Of a stretch of 64,000 nucleotides of DNA, positions 54,001 through 61,204 are shown piece after piece; position 1 is the stretch's first letter, and each line of letters opens with the position of its first letter. The DNA lies in contig NZ_SWBQ01000002.1 of NCBI RefSeq assembly GCF_005116445.1, positions 124,001-188,000 of the forward strand, in the 5' to 3' direction. Source of the stretch: Pedobacter frigoris. Lineage in GTDB: Bacteria > Bacteroidota > Bacteroidia > Sphingobacteriales > Sphingobacteriaceae. Below the pieces are notes generated by a model that made no database searches, was not told the DNA's origin, and saw nothing but the letters and a program-made list of their open reading frames with translations. The translations under genes were made by a program, and so were the position numbers.

Positions 54001-55435
54001 TATTGGTCGCCACCAATTTTACTTCATGTTTCTTTGCAAGCGAAATTAAGGATGCATTCACAATATTCTCATCATCCTGATTGTGGCGCATCACCTCCAT
54101 GTAGAAATCCGAACCAAACTGTTCTTTCCACCACAGTAAAGCATCTTCAGCCTGACGCTCACCGATATTTAACAACTTGCTGGCAATCTCCCCATAAAGA
54201 TTTCCAGACAACACAATAATGTCTTCCTTATATTTTTCAATAACCGCACGGTCAATTCTGGGCACATAATAAAACCCTTTGGTATAAGCTATTGAAGAAA
54301 GTTTTGCCAGATTGTGATAGCCATTCTTATTCTTCGCCAGCAACACGATCTGGTAGCCATTGTCCTTCCTCTTTTTATCTTCATGATCATCACAAACAAA
54401 GAACTCACATCCAACAATCGGTTTTATGATGGTTTCAGTAGGCTCTTCTCCTTTTTCTACTGCAGCTGTATTCTTGGCTTCAGCTCCCTTATTATAGTTC
54501 AGTACCTGGCTTACAAAATGGAATGCACCCATCATATTCGCATGGTCAGTCATTGCAACAGCAGGCATTTTCTGCGCAGCCGTAGCTTTAATCAGGTCTG
54601 GGATATTAATGGTAGATTGTAATACTGAAAATTGTGTATGGTTATGTAAATGGGCAAAAGCAGCATTTTTAAGCTCCTCTTTATTAACCTGTAAAGCTTC
54701 TTTCGACGGGCCACCGCTGGTTTTCTTAAGGCGCTTTCTAATGTCATCTGACGCAGCTTTCAGATTGATATGCGTCAATCCAACCTTATTTACTGAACCA
54801 GGGTTATATTCCTTAAACCGCTTTAAATAGTCCGGTGTACATTGCAGCTGGTCCTGTCTGAAAACCTCCAATTTAATCAACTGTAAAAAACAGCGCGTAG
54901 TAGCCTCCACGTCGGCGGTAGCATTGTGAGCTTCAGAAAAAGGCTCTCCGAATAAGTATTGATGTAACTCAGTTAAGGTTGGAAGTTTAAACCTCCCCCC
55001 CCTACCTCCAGGAAGTTTCAGCAGGTCGGCCGTGGTCTCCGTACAGGTATCCAAAACAGGCATTTGTCCAAGTGTACTTTCGACGCCCATCCTATGCAAT
55101 TCACAGCCCATAATGTTGACATCAAATCCGATATTCTGACCAACAATAAATTTTGATTTTGCCAATGCAGCATTAAATTTCTCTAAAACTTCAGCAAGCC
55201 CGACCCCTTGTTCTTCAGCAAGCTCGGTAGATATACCGTGGATCCTTTCCGCATCATAAGGAATATTAAAGCCATCCGGTTTCACCAGGTAGTCCTGGTT
55301 TTCAATCAGGTTTCCCAATTCATCGTGAAGCTGCCAGGCAATCTGTATACACCTTGGCCAATTATCCGTGTCGGTAATCGGCGCATTCCAGTTACGTGGT
55401 AAACCTGTAGTCTCTGTATCGAAAATTAAGTACAT
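51008..55435 (-). CDS. dnaE: DNA polymerase III alpha subunit with fused 3'-5' exonuclease
   Basis: A 1475-residue replicative polymerase, about 300 longer than E. coli DnaE. Residues 1-190 are a DnaQ-like DEDDh exonuclease: Asp6 and Glu8 in FDTETTG, VGQNIGFDVN, and HNATADVEAT. A linker leads to the PHP domain (FAHLHNHTQFSVLQ, AVAMTDHANMMG) and the C-family palm with PDIDIDFDDEGR. Fingers (YRPGPLEYIPSFVRRKNGEE, YQEQVMLLSQKLAGF) and an OB-fold end follow. Having proofreading in the same chain would remove the need for a separate epsilon subunit. Confidence 0.96.
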   Translation of the reverse strand: MYLIFDTETTGLPRNWNAPITDTDNWPRCIQIAWQLHDELGNLIENQDYLVKPDGFNIPYDAERIHGISTELAEEQGVGLAEVLEKFNAALAKSKFIVGQNIGFDVNIMGCELHRMGVESTLGQMPVLDTCTETTADLLKLPGGRGGRFKLPTLTELHQYLFGEPFSEAHNATADVEATTRCFLQLIKLEVFRQDQLQCTPDYLKRFKEYNPGSVNKVGLTHINLKAASDDIRKRLKKTSGGPSKEALQVNKEELKNAAFAHLHNHTQFSVLQSTINIPDLIKATAAQKMPAVAMTDHANMMGAFHFVSQVLNYNKGAEAKNTAAVEKGEEPTETIIKPIVGCEFFVCDDHEDKKRKDNGYQIVLLAKNKNGYHNLAKLSSIAYTKGFYYVPRIDRAVIEKYKEDIIVLSGNLYGEIASKLLNIGERQAEDALLWWKEQFGSDFYMEVMRHNQDDENIVNASLISLAKKHEVKLVATNNTYYINKKDANAHDILLCVKDGEKQATQKGSGRGYRYGLPNQEYYFKSSDEMKALFADLPEAILNIQEIVDKIEIFKLAREVLLPKFDIPEQFLVAEDDEDGGKRGENKYLRHLTYEGAKKRYGELTPDIIERLDFELKTIEKTGYPGYFLIVQDFIREARNLDVSVGPGRGSAAGSVVAYCLWITNIDPIKYDLLFERFLNPDRVSMPDIDIDFDDEGRGRVMDYVIQKYGSNQVAQIITYGTMAAKSSIRDTARVLDLPLFEADKVAKLIPNMKLAKIFNLEEKVLKEALRADEYEKVLELKAMAGAKNLTAETIMQAQILEGSLRNTGIHACGVIITPDDITNFVPVATAKDSDLYVTQFDNSVVESAGLLKMDFLGLKTLTLIKDTVKLVKLGHGIALDPDIFPIDDVKTYELFQRGETIGIFQYESNGMQKYMKELKPTVFGDLIAMNALYRPGPLEYIPSFVRRKNGEEEIKYDLDACEEYLKETYGITVYQEQVMLLSQKLAGFTKGEADVLRKAMGKKQKDVLDKMKPKFVAQAAEKGHDAATLEKIWKDWEAFASYAFNKSHSTCYAWIAYQTAYLKAHYPAEYMAAVLSNNMSDIKQVAFFMEECKQMGVQVLGPDVNESDIKFSVNAQGEVRFGLSGIKGVGDKAVESIIEERVAKGMYADVYDFARRSNTRTVNKKAYESFVYSGAFDGFGSHRAQYFFVGMNDRMNGIEKLIKYANDFQNNESSSQSSLFGGGVADLISEPSLPVAPEWSLIDRLKYEKDAIGIFLSGHPLDNYRLELDRFCQQNVKHLSIVNKIRSGDTNEEVLAEFEGIKNRELVVGGLVVMAAQRMTKTGKPFGTMMFEDYDDSCELALFGDDFIKFKQFLTEGYFLQIRGRVGERFRKEGDWEFKITSINLLSELRDKLAKSVTIQVPIERITDDFMSQIHAILEDNKATTDIQNCQLLFEIYDREQNVNIKMPSKSVKINPCNDLLEQLETLNVNPKLN

Positions 55436-55480
55436 AGCGGTAGTAAAAATTGCTCCTTTCAGAAATCAAAAATGATTGAT

Positions 55481-55488
55481 CAAAAATA
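55481..55488 (-). promoter_or_regulatory. -7 box upstream of dnaE
   Basis: TATTTTTG on the minus strand, 45 bp before the dnaE ATG. No -33 box at the right distance. Confidence 0.4.
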
Positions 55489-55535
55489 AGGAATTTTAAC
55501 CGCCTAATATCAGACGTTGAAAAAATTAGTTTGGA

Positions 55536-56018
55536 TCAGGCGGGCACAATTTCCAGGAATGGTGTGCTTTTGTGCTCTTGAGATGCCAGTTTAGAAGTAT
55601 CATAACCTTTTTCATGACAACGCTCAATAATAGCCGCTAAAAGAGTCTCATCGATTTCTGGTTTTCGTGCCATAATGAAAAGATGCTTATGCTTTGGATG
55701 ACCTACAACCGTATAAGAATAATCGGCCGCCAGTTCAATTACCCAATAATCCATTTTAAAAGGCCATATGACCTGTACCTTCATTTTTGCATTTCCTGTA
55801 CCTCTTACTACAGCCAGTTTTGAGCGTATATACTTCTGTTTCTCTTCTCCGGGAACTCTATATGTAGTAAATGCGGCATAATATCCATCAGGATGAATGA
55901 CATACGTCTGTACAGTTTGCTTCCAATCCTTATCCAAAAAACCGGGAATAGAATACAAGGAAAACCACCTCCCCGCATAGGCCATAATATCAACTTTTTG
56001 TACCGGTACATTATCCAT
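55536..56018 (-). CDS. Lipocalin-family protein (Blc-like) without a signal peptide
   Basis: A 160-residue protein with the lipocalin G-x-W motif (YAGRWFSLYSIPGF), and the bacterial Blc-type YWVIELAADYSYTVVGHPKHKHLFIMAR. Bacterial lipocalins bind hydrophobic ligands in the outer membrane, but here the N-terminus is hydrophilic with no lipobox, so it should be cytosolic. Ligand unknown. Confidence 0.82.
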   Translation of the reverse strand: MDNVPVQKVDIMAYAGRWFSLYSIPGFLDKDWKQTVQTYVIHPDGYYAAFTTYRVPGEEKQKYIRSKLAVVRGTGNAKMKVQVIWPFKMDYWVIELAADYSYTVVGHPKHKHLFIMARKPEIDETLLAAIIERCHEKGYDTSKLASQEHKSTPFLEIVPA

Positions 56019-56046
56019 ATTACCCCCGTTATTTATCTCTTTGCAG

Positions 56047-56076
56047 CAAATGTAAATTCTTTATCATAAAACCAAT
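56047..56076 (-). promoter_or_regulatory. Promoter of the lipocalin gene (ATTG-N18-TACATTTG)
   Basis: On the minus strand, ATTG at 56076-56073 and TACATTTG at 56054-56047, 18 bp apart, slightly short of the 19-21 bp norm. Leader near 25 nt. Confidence 0.45.
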
Positions 56077-56233
56077 GGCTTAGAATAAAGTTTTCAAAAG
56101 CATTTTTTTAACTAAGCTAAATTTATAACTTCGGCATGAAGAGATTCATTTAGTTACCTAACCAAAGTACATAAGAAAATGGATTTGCACAAAAAATAAA
56201 TGCAAATTCTGTAACCTTTAAAATTTTAATACT

Positions 56234-57172
56234 ATGAAGATAACGGTTGTAGGTGCAGGAGCAGTAGGCGCCACTTGCGCGGATAATATTGCCAGAAAAG
56301 AGTTAGCAGAAGAACTTATTCTATTAGACATCAAAGAAGGATTTGCAGAGGGCAAGTCAATAGACATGATGCAAACAGCCGCTTTATTAGGCTTCGATAC
56401 GAAAATCAAAGGTGTTACCAATGATTATGCAAGTACCGCAGGATCTGAAGTAGTTGTCATTACCTCCGGACTTCCCCGCAAACCGGGAATGACCCGTGAA
56501 GAATTGATCGGCATTAATGCTGGTATTGTAAAGGGTGTTACTGAGAATATCTTAAAACATTCTCCTGATGCGATTATTATTGTGGTATCCAATCCAATGG
56601 ACACCATGAATTACCTGACATTCAAAACTTCCGGCCTACCTAAAAACCGCATCATCGGAATGGGAGGCGCACTGGATTCCTCAAGGTTCAAATATTACCT
56701 GAGTCAGGAACTTGGATGTTCTCCTTCAGATCTTAATGCTGTTGTAATCGGCGGTCATGGAGATACCACTATGATCCCTTTAATCAATCACGCAACCTGG
56801 AATAGCATCCCTGTTACCCAATTGTTAAGCAAGGAACAACAGGATAAAGTCGTAGCAGCTACGATGGTTGGCGGAGCCACGCTGACAGGTCTTATAGGAA
56901 CTTCTGCATGGTATGCACCAGGTGCAGGTACCGCAGCGATGGTGGAAAGTATCGTTCGCGATGAGAAAAAACTAATCTCCTCCGGAGTGTACCTCGAAGG
57001 TGAATATGGACAGGAAGACATTTCGCTGGTAGTCCCTGTCATCCTTGGAAAAAATGGAGTTGAAAAGATCCTTGATTTTAAATTGAGTGATGAAGAACAG
57101 GCTACATTTAATAAAAGCGCTGATGCGGTAAGAAACATGAACAATGTGCTGACTGAAATGAAATTGATATAG
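56234..57172 (+). CDS. mdh: Malate dehydrogenase
   Basis: A 312-residue LDH/MDH-fold enzyme of the TCA cycle. The nucleotide loop is GAGAVGA (7-13), Asp32 marks NAD+ preference, Arg82 in LPRKPGM is the loop residue that selects malate over lactate, Arg151 binds substrate and His175 in GGHGDTTM is the catalytic base. The stop is immediately followed by the ATG of the protease-like gene. Confidence 0.97.
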   Translation: MKITVVGAGAVGATCADNIARKELAEELILLDIKEGFAEGKSIDMMQTAALLGFDTKIKGVTNDYASTAGSEVVVITSGLPRKPGMTREELIGINAGIVKGVTENILKHSPDAIIIVVSNPMDTMNYLTFKTSGLPKNRIIGMGGALDSSRFKYYLSQELGCSPSDLNAVVIGGHGDTTMIPLINHATWNSIPVTQLLSKEQQDKVVAATMVGGATLTGLIGTSAWYAPGAGTAAMVESIVRDEKKLISSGVYLEGEYGQEDISLVVPVILGKNGVEKILDFKLSDEEQATFNKSADAVRNMNNVLTEMKLI

Positions 57173-57601
57173 ATGAGGACAATTACTGTTCCCCTTATTT
57201 TAATAAGCTTACAAGACGACGGTTTCCACTTATTAGTGGAAATTGTTGTTTTCGGGCAGAAATTACTCGCCGTAGTAGATACTGGTGCCTCCAGATCGGT
57301 ATTTGACCAAACTTTTATCAAAGCACACATTGAAGACCTGGAAACGCCAGAGGAAACACACGCCACCACCTTATTTGCTACCTCCAGCACTTTCCAGGCC
57401 ATCATACCTAAACTCAAAATAGGCCGACTGAAACTTCATGATTACAATGCTGTAGCCCTGGATCTTGAAACCGTAAACCAGGCCTATCAAGATCTGGGAC
57501 ATCCACAGGTGATCGCCATTATAGGAAGCGACCTTTTGTTAAAATACCAGGCCATCATCAATTACAAGAAAATGAAGCTCTATCTCTACGAGTCTTTTTA
57601 A
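57173..57601 (+). CDS. Retropepsin-like aspartic protease
   Basis: A 142-residue single-lobe aspartic protease fold. LLAVVDTGASRSVFD holds the catalytic Asp-Thr-Gly, and VIAIIGSDLLLKYQAIINY is the second conserved hydrophobic-Gly motif. One lobe means it must dimerise to be active. No signal peptide or membrane segment. Its ATG abuts the mdh stop, so it is co-transcribed with mdh. Substrate unknown. Confidence 0.82.
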   Translation: MRTITVPLILISLQDDGFHLLVEIVVFGQKLLAVVDTGASRSVFDQTFIKAHIEDLETPEETHATTLFATSSTFQAIIPKLKIGRLKLHDYNAVALDLETVNQAYQDLGHPQVIAIIGSDLLLKYQAIINYKKMKLYLYESF

Positions 57602-57711
57602 TCATAATTTCCATCAGTCGTAAATCCCCCCCTAAATTGTCGTTACCATAGATTCAGTTTTTAAAACCCATCTCTTAATTTACATCAAAAAAAGACCTAA
57701 AAATAAAAGAT

Positions 57712-58131
57712 ATGGAACCAACAGTAATTACAGTAGAGAACACAATTAACGCCCCTGTGGCAAGAGTATGGGAAGCGTGGACAAATCCCGAACACATCAC
57801 CAAATGGAGCTTTGCTTCTGATGACTGGCATACCCCTTATGCCTACAATGACATCCGTACAGGAGGAAAATTCAAATCCACAATGGCGGCCAAAGACGGA
57901 AGCATGAGCTTTGATTTTGAAGGAATATATTCTAACGTAGAAGAACACAAGCTGATTGAATATGCAATGGCTGATGGCAGAAAAGTAAAAATTTCCTTTA
58001 CCGATCAGGGCGACTCAACTAAAGTTGTTGAGTCTTTTGATGCAGAAAACACCAACCCAATTGAAATGCAGCAGGGCGGTTGGCAGGCAATCTTAGACAA
58101 CTTTAAAAAATATACTGAAACTTTGCTTTAA
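57712..58131 (+). CDS. SRPBCC/AHSA1-domain protein
   Basis: A 139-residue START-like fold protein: TVENTINAPVARVWEAWTNPEHITKWSFA at the N-terminus and GGWQAILDNFKKYTETL at the end. The family binds hydrophobic ligands; the name from Aha1 does not imply Hsp90 activation. Small stand-alone gene, convergent with the TlpA-like gene. Confidence 0.87.
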   Translation: MEPTVITVENTINAPVARVWEAWTNPEHITKWSFASDDWHTPYAYNDIRTGGKFKSTMAAKDGSMSFDFEGIYSNVEEHKLIEYAMADGRKVKISFTDQGDSTKVVESFDAENTNPIEMQQGGWQAILDNFKKYTETLL

Positions 58132-58169
58132 TAAGTTGCGATGACTCGTGCATCATAAGCGTATATTAA

Positions 58170-58210
58170 ATTGCCGAATGAGCACCCAATAAAGGTGCTC
58201 ATTCGGCAAT
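58170..58210. terminator. Two-way terminator between the SRPBCC and TlpA-like genes
   Basis: A perfect 17-bp stem (58170-58186 with 58194-58210) with a 7-nt loop between convergent genes; T-rich flanks on both sides are modest. Confidence 0.82.
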
Positions 58211-58236
58211 ATTTTAGGTATTGAACCTTGTGATAA

Positions 58237-59751
58237 CTATTTAGAGAATATACGTTCCAGTTCTTTTTCTACATCTGATTCCTGACCGCTATACACCAAT
58301 ATCTTCCCCTTGGGGTCTAACAGTACATAAAAAGGAATGAAACGCGTCTGATAAATACCCCCTACACGTGATGGCTTAAACTTTTCCGGAAAATCATCAC
58401 AAACCTGCGGCCAAGGCATTTGTTCCTGATCCATAGCCTTTCTCCATGCCTCCTGGTTCTGATCGCCAGATAAACTCAGAATCTCAAATCCCTTAGCTTT
58501 ATACTTCGCATAGACTTCCTTCAAATGCGGGATTGCCTTGCGGCATGGCACACACCAACTTGCCCAAAAGTCAATGAGCACGTACTTGCCCCGCATGGCG
58601 GAAAGTGTCAATGGTTTACCATCGGGTTTCAACAAAGTAAAATCAGGCGCCATATAGCCTGGTAAAAGCTTCTTTTTGCTTTCCAGATCTTTAGCCATTG
58701 ATACGTATTCAGGAGTGGCTTTAGCTGCACCCTTGAATTTGTCCATGATGGCTTCCTGTTGTTCCATCGTGGTCTGGTAATCAAACTTCAAAAATTCACT
58801 CAAAAAATAAGGCCCGGAAGGGGAACCGGGATTTTGAGCTGCATATCCTTCAATCCATTTAAGACGCTCAGGTCTTTTTAGTTTACTGATGGAGTCATTC
58901 AGACTCTTTGCATCTGTTACACTCCCTAACAGCTCCTCCAGCTTTCTATGCAGTGCTTTGCCACGAAGATCTTTTGCGATGATCTTACCCCTTGGATCTA
59001 TCAGCAAAGTGCTTGGTATGGCATTGATTCCATAATAGCTTGACACTTCATTTTTAAATCCCTTCAAATCCGAAACTTGTGTCCAGGGCATTTGATCTTC
59101 TTCAATAGCCTTTTTCCAGCGCTCCGCTTTGTCGTCCAAAGAAATCCCCAGCACAGTAAAGCCTTTGTCCTTATACTGCCCGTATGCCTTCAACACATTG
59201 GGGTTCTCCGCCCTGCAGGGATGACACCAACTGGCCCAAAAATCAACAAGCACATATTTCCCCTTAAAATCTGATAATTTTACAGGCTTACCTTCGGTAT
59301 CGGGCTGTGTAAAGTCTGGCATCTGCTCCCCTATTGCACTATGCTTCAGAACAGCCAGTCTTTCTTCAATCTTTTTGGCTGCAGGTTTACTTTTTGCCGC
59401 TTTACCCAATTTGGAATACAACAGATTCCCATCTTCATAGTTCCCGAGAAAAATCAGCTCGTCATTGACCAGACTGAGACTGAAATCGCTGTTGGGATAT
59501 TTACTGATGTAAGCCGCTTTTCTTTCCAGCTTTTTTGCCGCTATATCCTTGATCTGCAGTTCCAGCTTTTCCGCTTCATCGTCTGTAGCGTTTTTCAACG
59601 CAGCATAAATTTTCGCTTCTTCCACTGTGAGATCCTTAATACTGGCCATCCAGGCCGCAGCTGCTTCTTTATCGGGCTTTACATCCTGGGCAAGGGCCGC
59701 CCCCGCCAAACACAAAGTGATGGCTAGTATAGTGATGCTATTTTTAAACAT
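58237..59751 (-). CDS. TlpA-like protein with two thioredoxin domains
   Basis: A 504-residue periplasmic protein; signal peptide ends GAALAQ. After a helical N-terminal part, one thioredoxin domain (about 140-280) has WASWCHPC and a second (about 368-504) has WASWCVPC; both carry a cis-Pro segment (NAIPSTLL, RFIPFYVLL). Similar stretches around each site (KGFTVLGIS/KGFEILSLS; EEDQMPW/DQEQMPW) show internal duplication. TlpA-like genes often follow SusC/SusD pairs in Bacteroidota, but the redox substrate is unknown. Gap of 11 bp to susD. Confidence 0.9.
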   Translation of the reverse strand: MFKNSITILAITLCLAGAALAQDVKPDKEAAAAWMASIKDLTVEEAKIYAALKNATDDEAEKLELQIKDIAAKKLERKAAYISKYPNSDFSLSLVNDELIFLGNYEDGNLLYSKLGKAAKSKPAAKKIEERLAVLKHSAIGEQMPDFTQPDTEGKPVKLSDFKGKYVLVDFWASWCHPCRAENPNVLKAYGQYKDKGFTVLGISLDDKAERWKKAIEEDQMPWTQVSDLKGFKNEVSSYYGINAIPSTLLIDPRGKIIAKDLRGKALHRKLEELLGSVTDAKSLNDSISKLKRPERLKWIEGYAAQNPGSPSGPYFLSEFLKFDYQTTMEQQEAIMDKFKGAAKATPEYVSMAKDLESKKKLLPGYMAPDFTLLKPDGKPLTLSAMRGKYVLIDFWASWCVPCRKAIPHLKEVYAKYKAKGFEILSLSGDQNQEAWRKAMDQEQMPWPQVCDDFPEKFKPSRVGGIYQTRFIPFYVLLDPKGKILVYSGQESDVEKELERIFSK

Positions 59752-59762
59752 GATCTGGTTCT

Positions 59763-61193
59763 TTAATTTTTCGAGTAACCTGTATTTTGTTCGCCAAAAA
59801 TCGGATTGTATAAAAACTCATCTTTCGGTACAGGCAGAATGTATTGTACCTGAGTAGTAATGGTAGGCTTTAAAGACTTTACCGTATCAAAAGGCAACCT
59901 CAACATGGCCAGCCATTCCATTCCATCTTCCGCGATTAAGCTTTTTACCGTTTCATTAAATATCTGTACTAGTAAGGTCGCAGGTGTATTTGCGGCTTCC
60001 ACAGCAAGGTAGCTGGTATTATTAACCAGTGCAGTAATACCTGCTTTCGCCTGGATTTCATGCACTACGGCCTTTGCATCGCCCAAACTTCCACCCGAAC
60101 GTACTATGGCCTCTGCTTTTAACAGGTAAATCTCAGTCAGACGCAAAGCATAATAACTTTCAGTAAGAGCCGAAGACACTCCACCTTCTTTCATATACTT
60201 GGTAAAATAGTAATAACCTGCTTTTGGTCTGGCACTGCCGATGATCCAGCTTTTACGTGGGTCACTGCCAAACAGCGTATTCAGAGGCGCTTTTGCCACA
60301 TACAAAGATGAGGCTCCCGGAAAATACTGGGCACTTCTGCTGTAGGTTTCTTTTTCCTGATTGGCCTGCGGTTTTACACCCAGAATTACTTCTTTACTAG
60401 CCAGGCCATTCTTATGGAATACATCCTCGGCAACAGCCTCCAACTGATAAGGACTACTTTGAATGAGGGTATTTGCCAGAGAGATGATAACCGGATAATC
60501 TGCAGCTGCACCACGACACATCAATACCCGCATCTTTAAGGCCATACCCGCCCATTTAGTGACATAATGCGTAGGCGCTGTAGCCGGAGCACTCGCAATG
60601 ACCTCATCCAAATCGGCCAGGATATAATCATAACTTTGTTGAACAGTACTTCTTTTCTTCGGAATATTACTCAGGGTAGAAAGCTCGTCTCTCAAAAGCG
60701 CACCGAGCTCACTGTCGGGCTTGTACCATTCACCATAGAACGTAAGCAGTTTAAAATGGGCGTAGGCTCTTAGAAAACGTGCTTCTGCAATGATTTCTTT
60801 TTTTCTGGTGCCGGTAAACTTAGCGTCAGGCAGGGCGTTGACTCCTCTGATGACGCCATTCGTAGCATTCAGCAGCACATAAGTCTCAGCCCAGTAATTG
60901 ATGGATGCGCGGTCATTACGGTTTTCCTCTTCAGCAAGTATACTGGAATACATACCCATGTATCCGGCAAGCATGGCCGGCTTGAGTTCGTGCTCCTGCC
61001 ATGCGGTCTTAGTAATTGTAGCATTCGCAAACCGGTAATAAGCGCCATTTAGGGCAATTTGTGCAGTTCCCTGATCCAATATTGTATTGGCATCTACCTT
61101 CGCATTTTTTGGCAATACACCCAATTCTTTTTTGCAGGCATAAAGTGTGAGCATAAGCATCACAAAAGTCATATATCTATATAATGTGTTCAT
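59763..61193 (-). CDS. SusD/RagB-family outer-membrane nutrient-binding lipoprotein
   Basis: A 476-residue SusD-like lipoprotein with lipobox Cys at residue 20 (LTLYACKK). The N-terminal TPR-like helices include EIIAEARFLRAYAHFKLLTFYGEW, the family block; the C-terminus ends in LPVPKDEFLYNPIFGEQNTGY, the usual SusD ending. It caps the SusC barrel on the cell surface and delivers a ligand, glycan or peptide, not identifiable here. 11 bp after susC. Confidence 0.94.
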   Translation of the reverse strand: MNTLYRYMTFVMLMLTLYACKKELGVLPKNAKVDANTILDQGTAQIALNGAYYRFANATITKTAWQEHELKPAMLAGYMGMYSSILAEEENRNDRASINYWAETYVLLNATNGVIRGVNALPDAKFTGTRKKEIIAEARFLRAYAHFKLLTFYGEWYKPDSELGALLRDELSTLSNIPKKRSTVQQSYDYILADLDEVIASAPATAPTHYVTKWAGMALKMRVLMCRGAAADYPVIISLANTLIQSSPYQLEAVAEDVFHKNGLASKEVILGVKPQANQEKETYSRSAQYFPGASSLYVAKAPLNTLFGSDPRKSWIIGSARPKAGYYYFTKYMKEGGVSSALTESYYALRLTEIYLLKAEAIVRSGGSLGDAKAVVHEIQAKAGITALVNNTSYLAVEAANTPATLLVQIFNETVKSLIAEDGMEWLAMLRLPFDTVKSLKPTITTQVQYILPVPKDEFLYNPIFGEQNTGYSKN

Positions 61194-61204
61194 CTGTATA
61201 AGTG

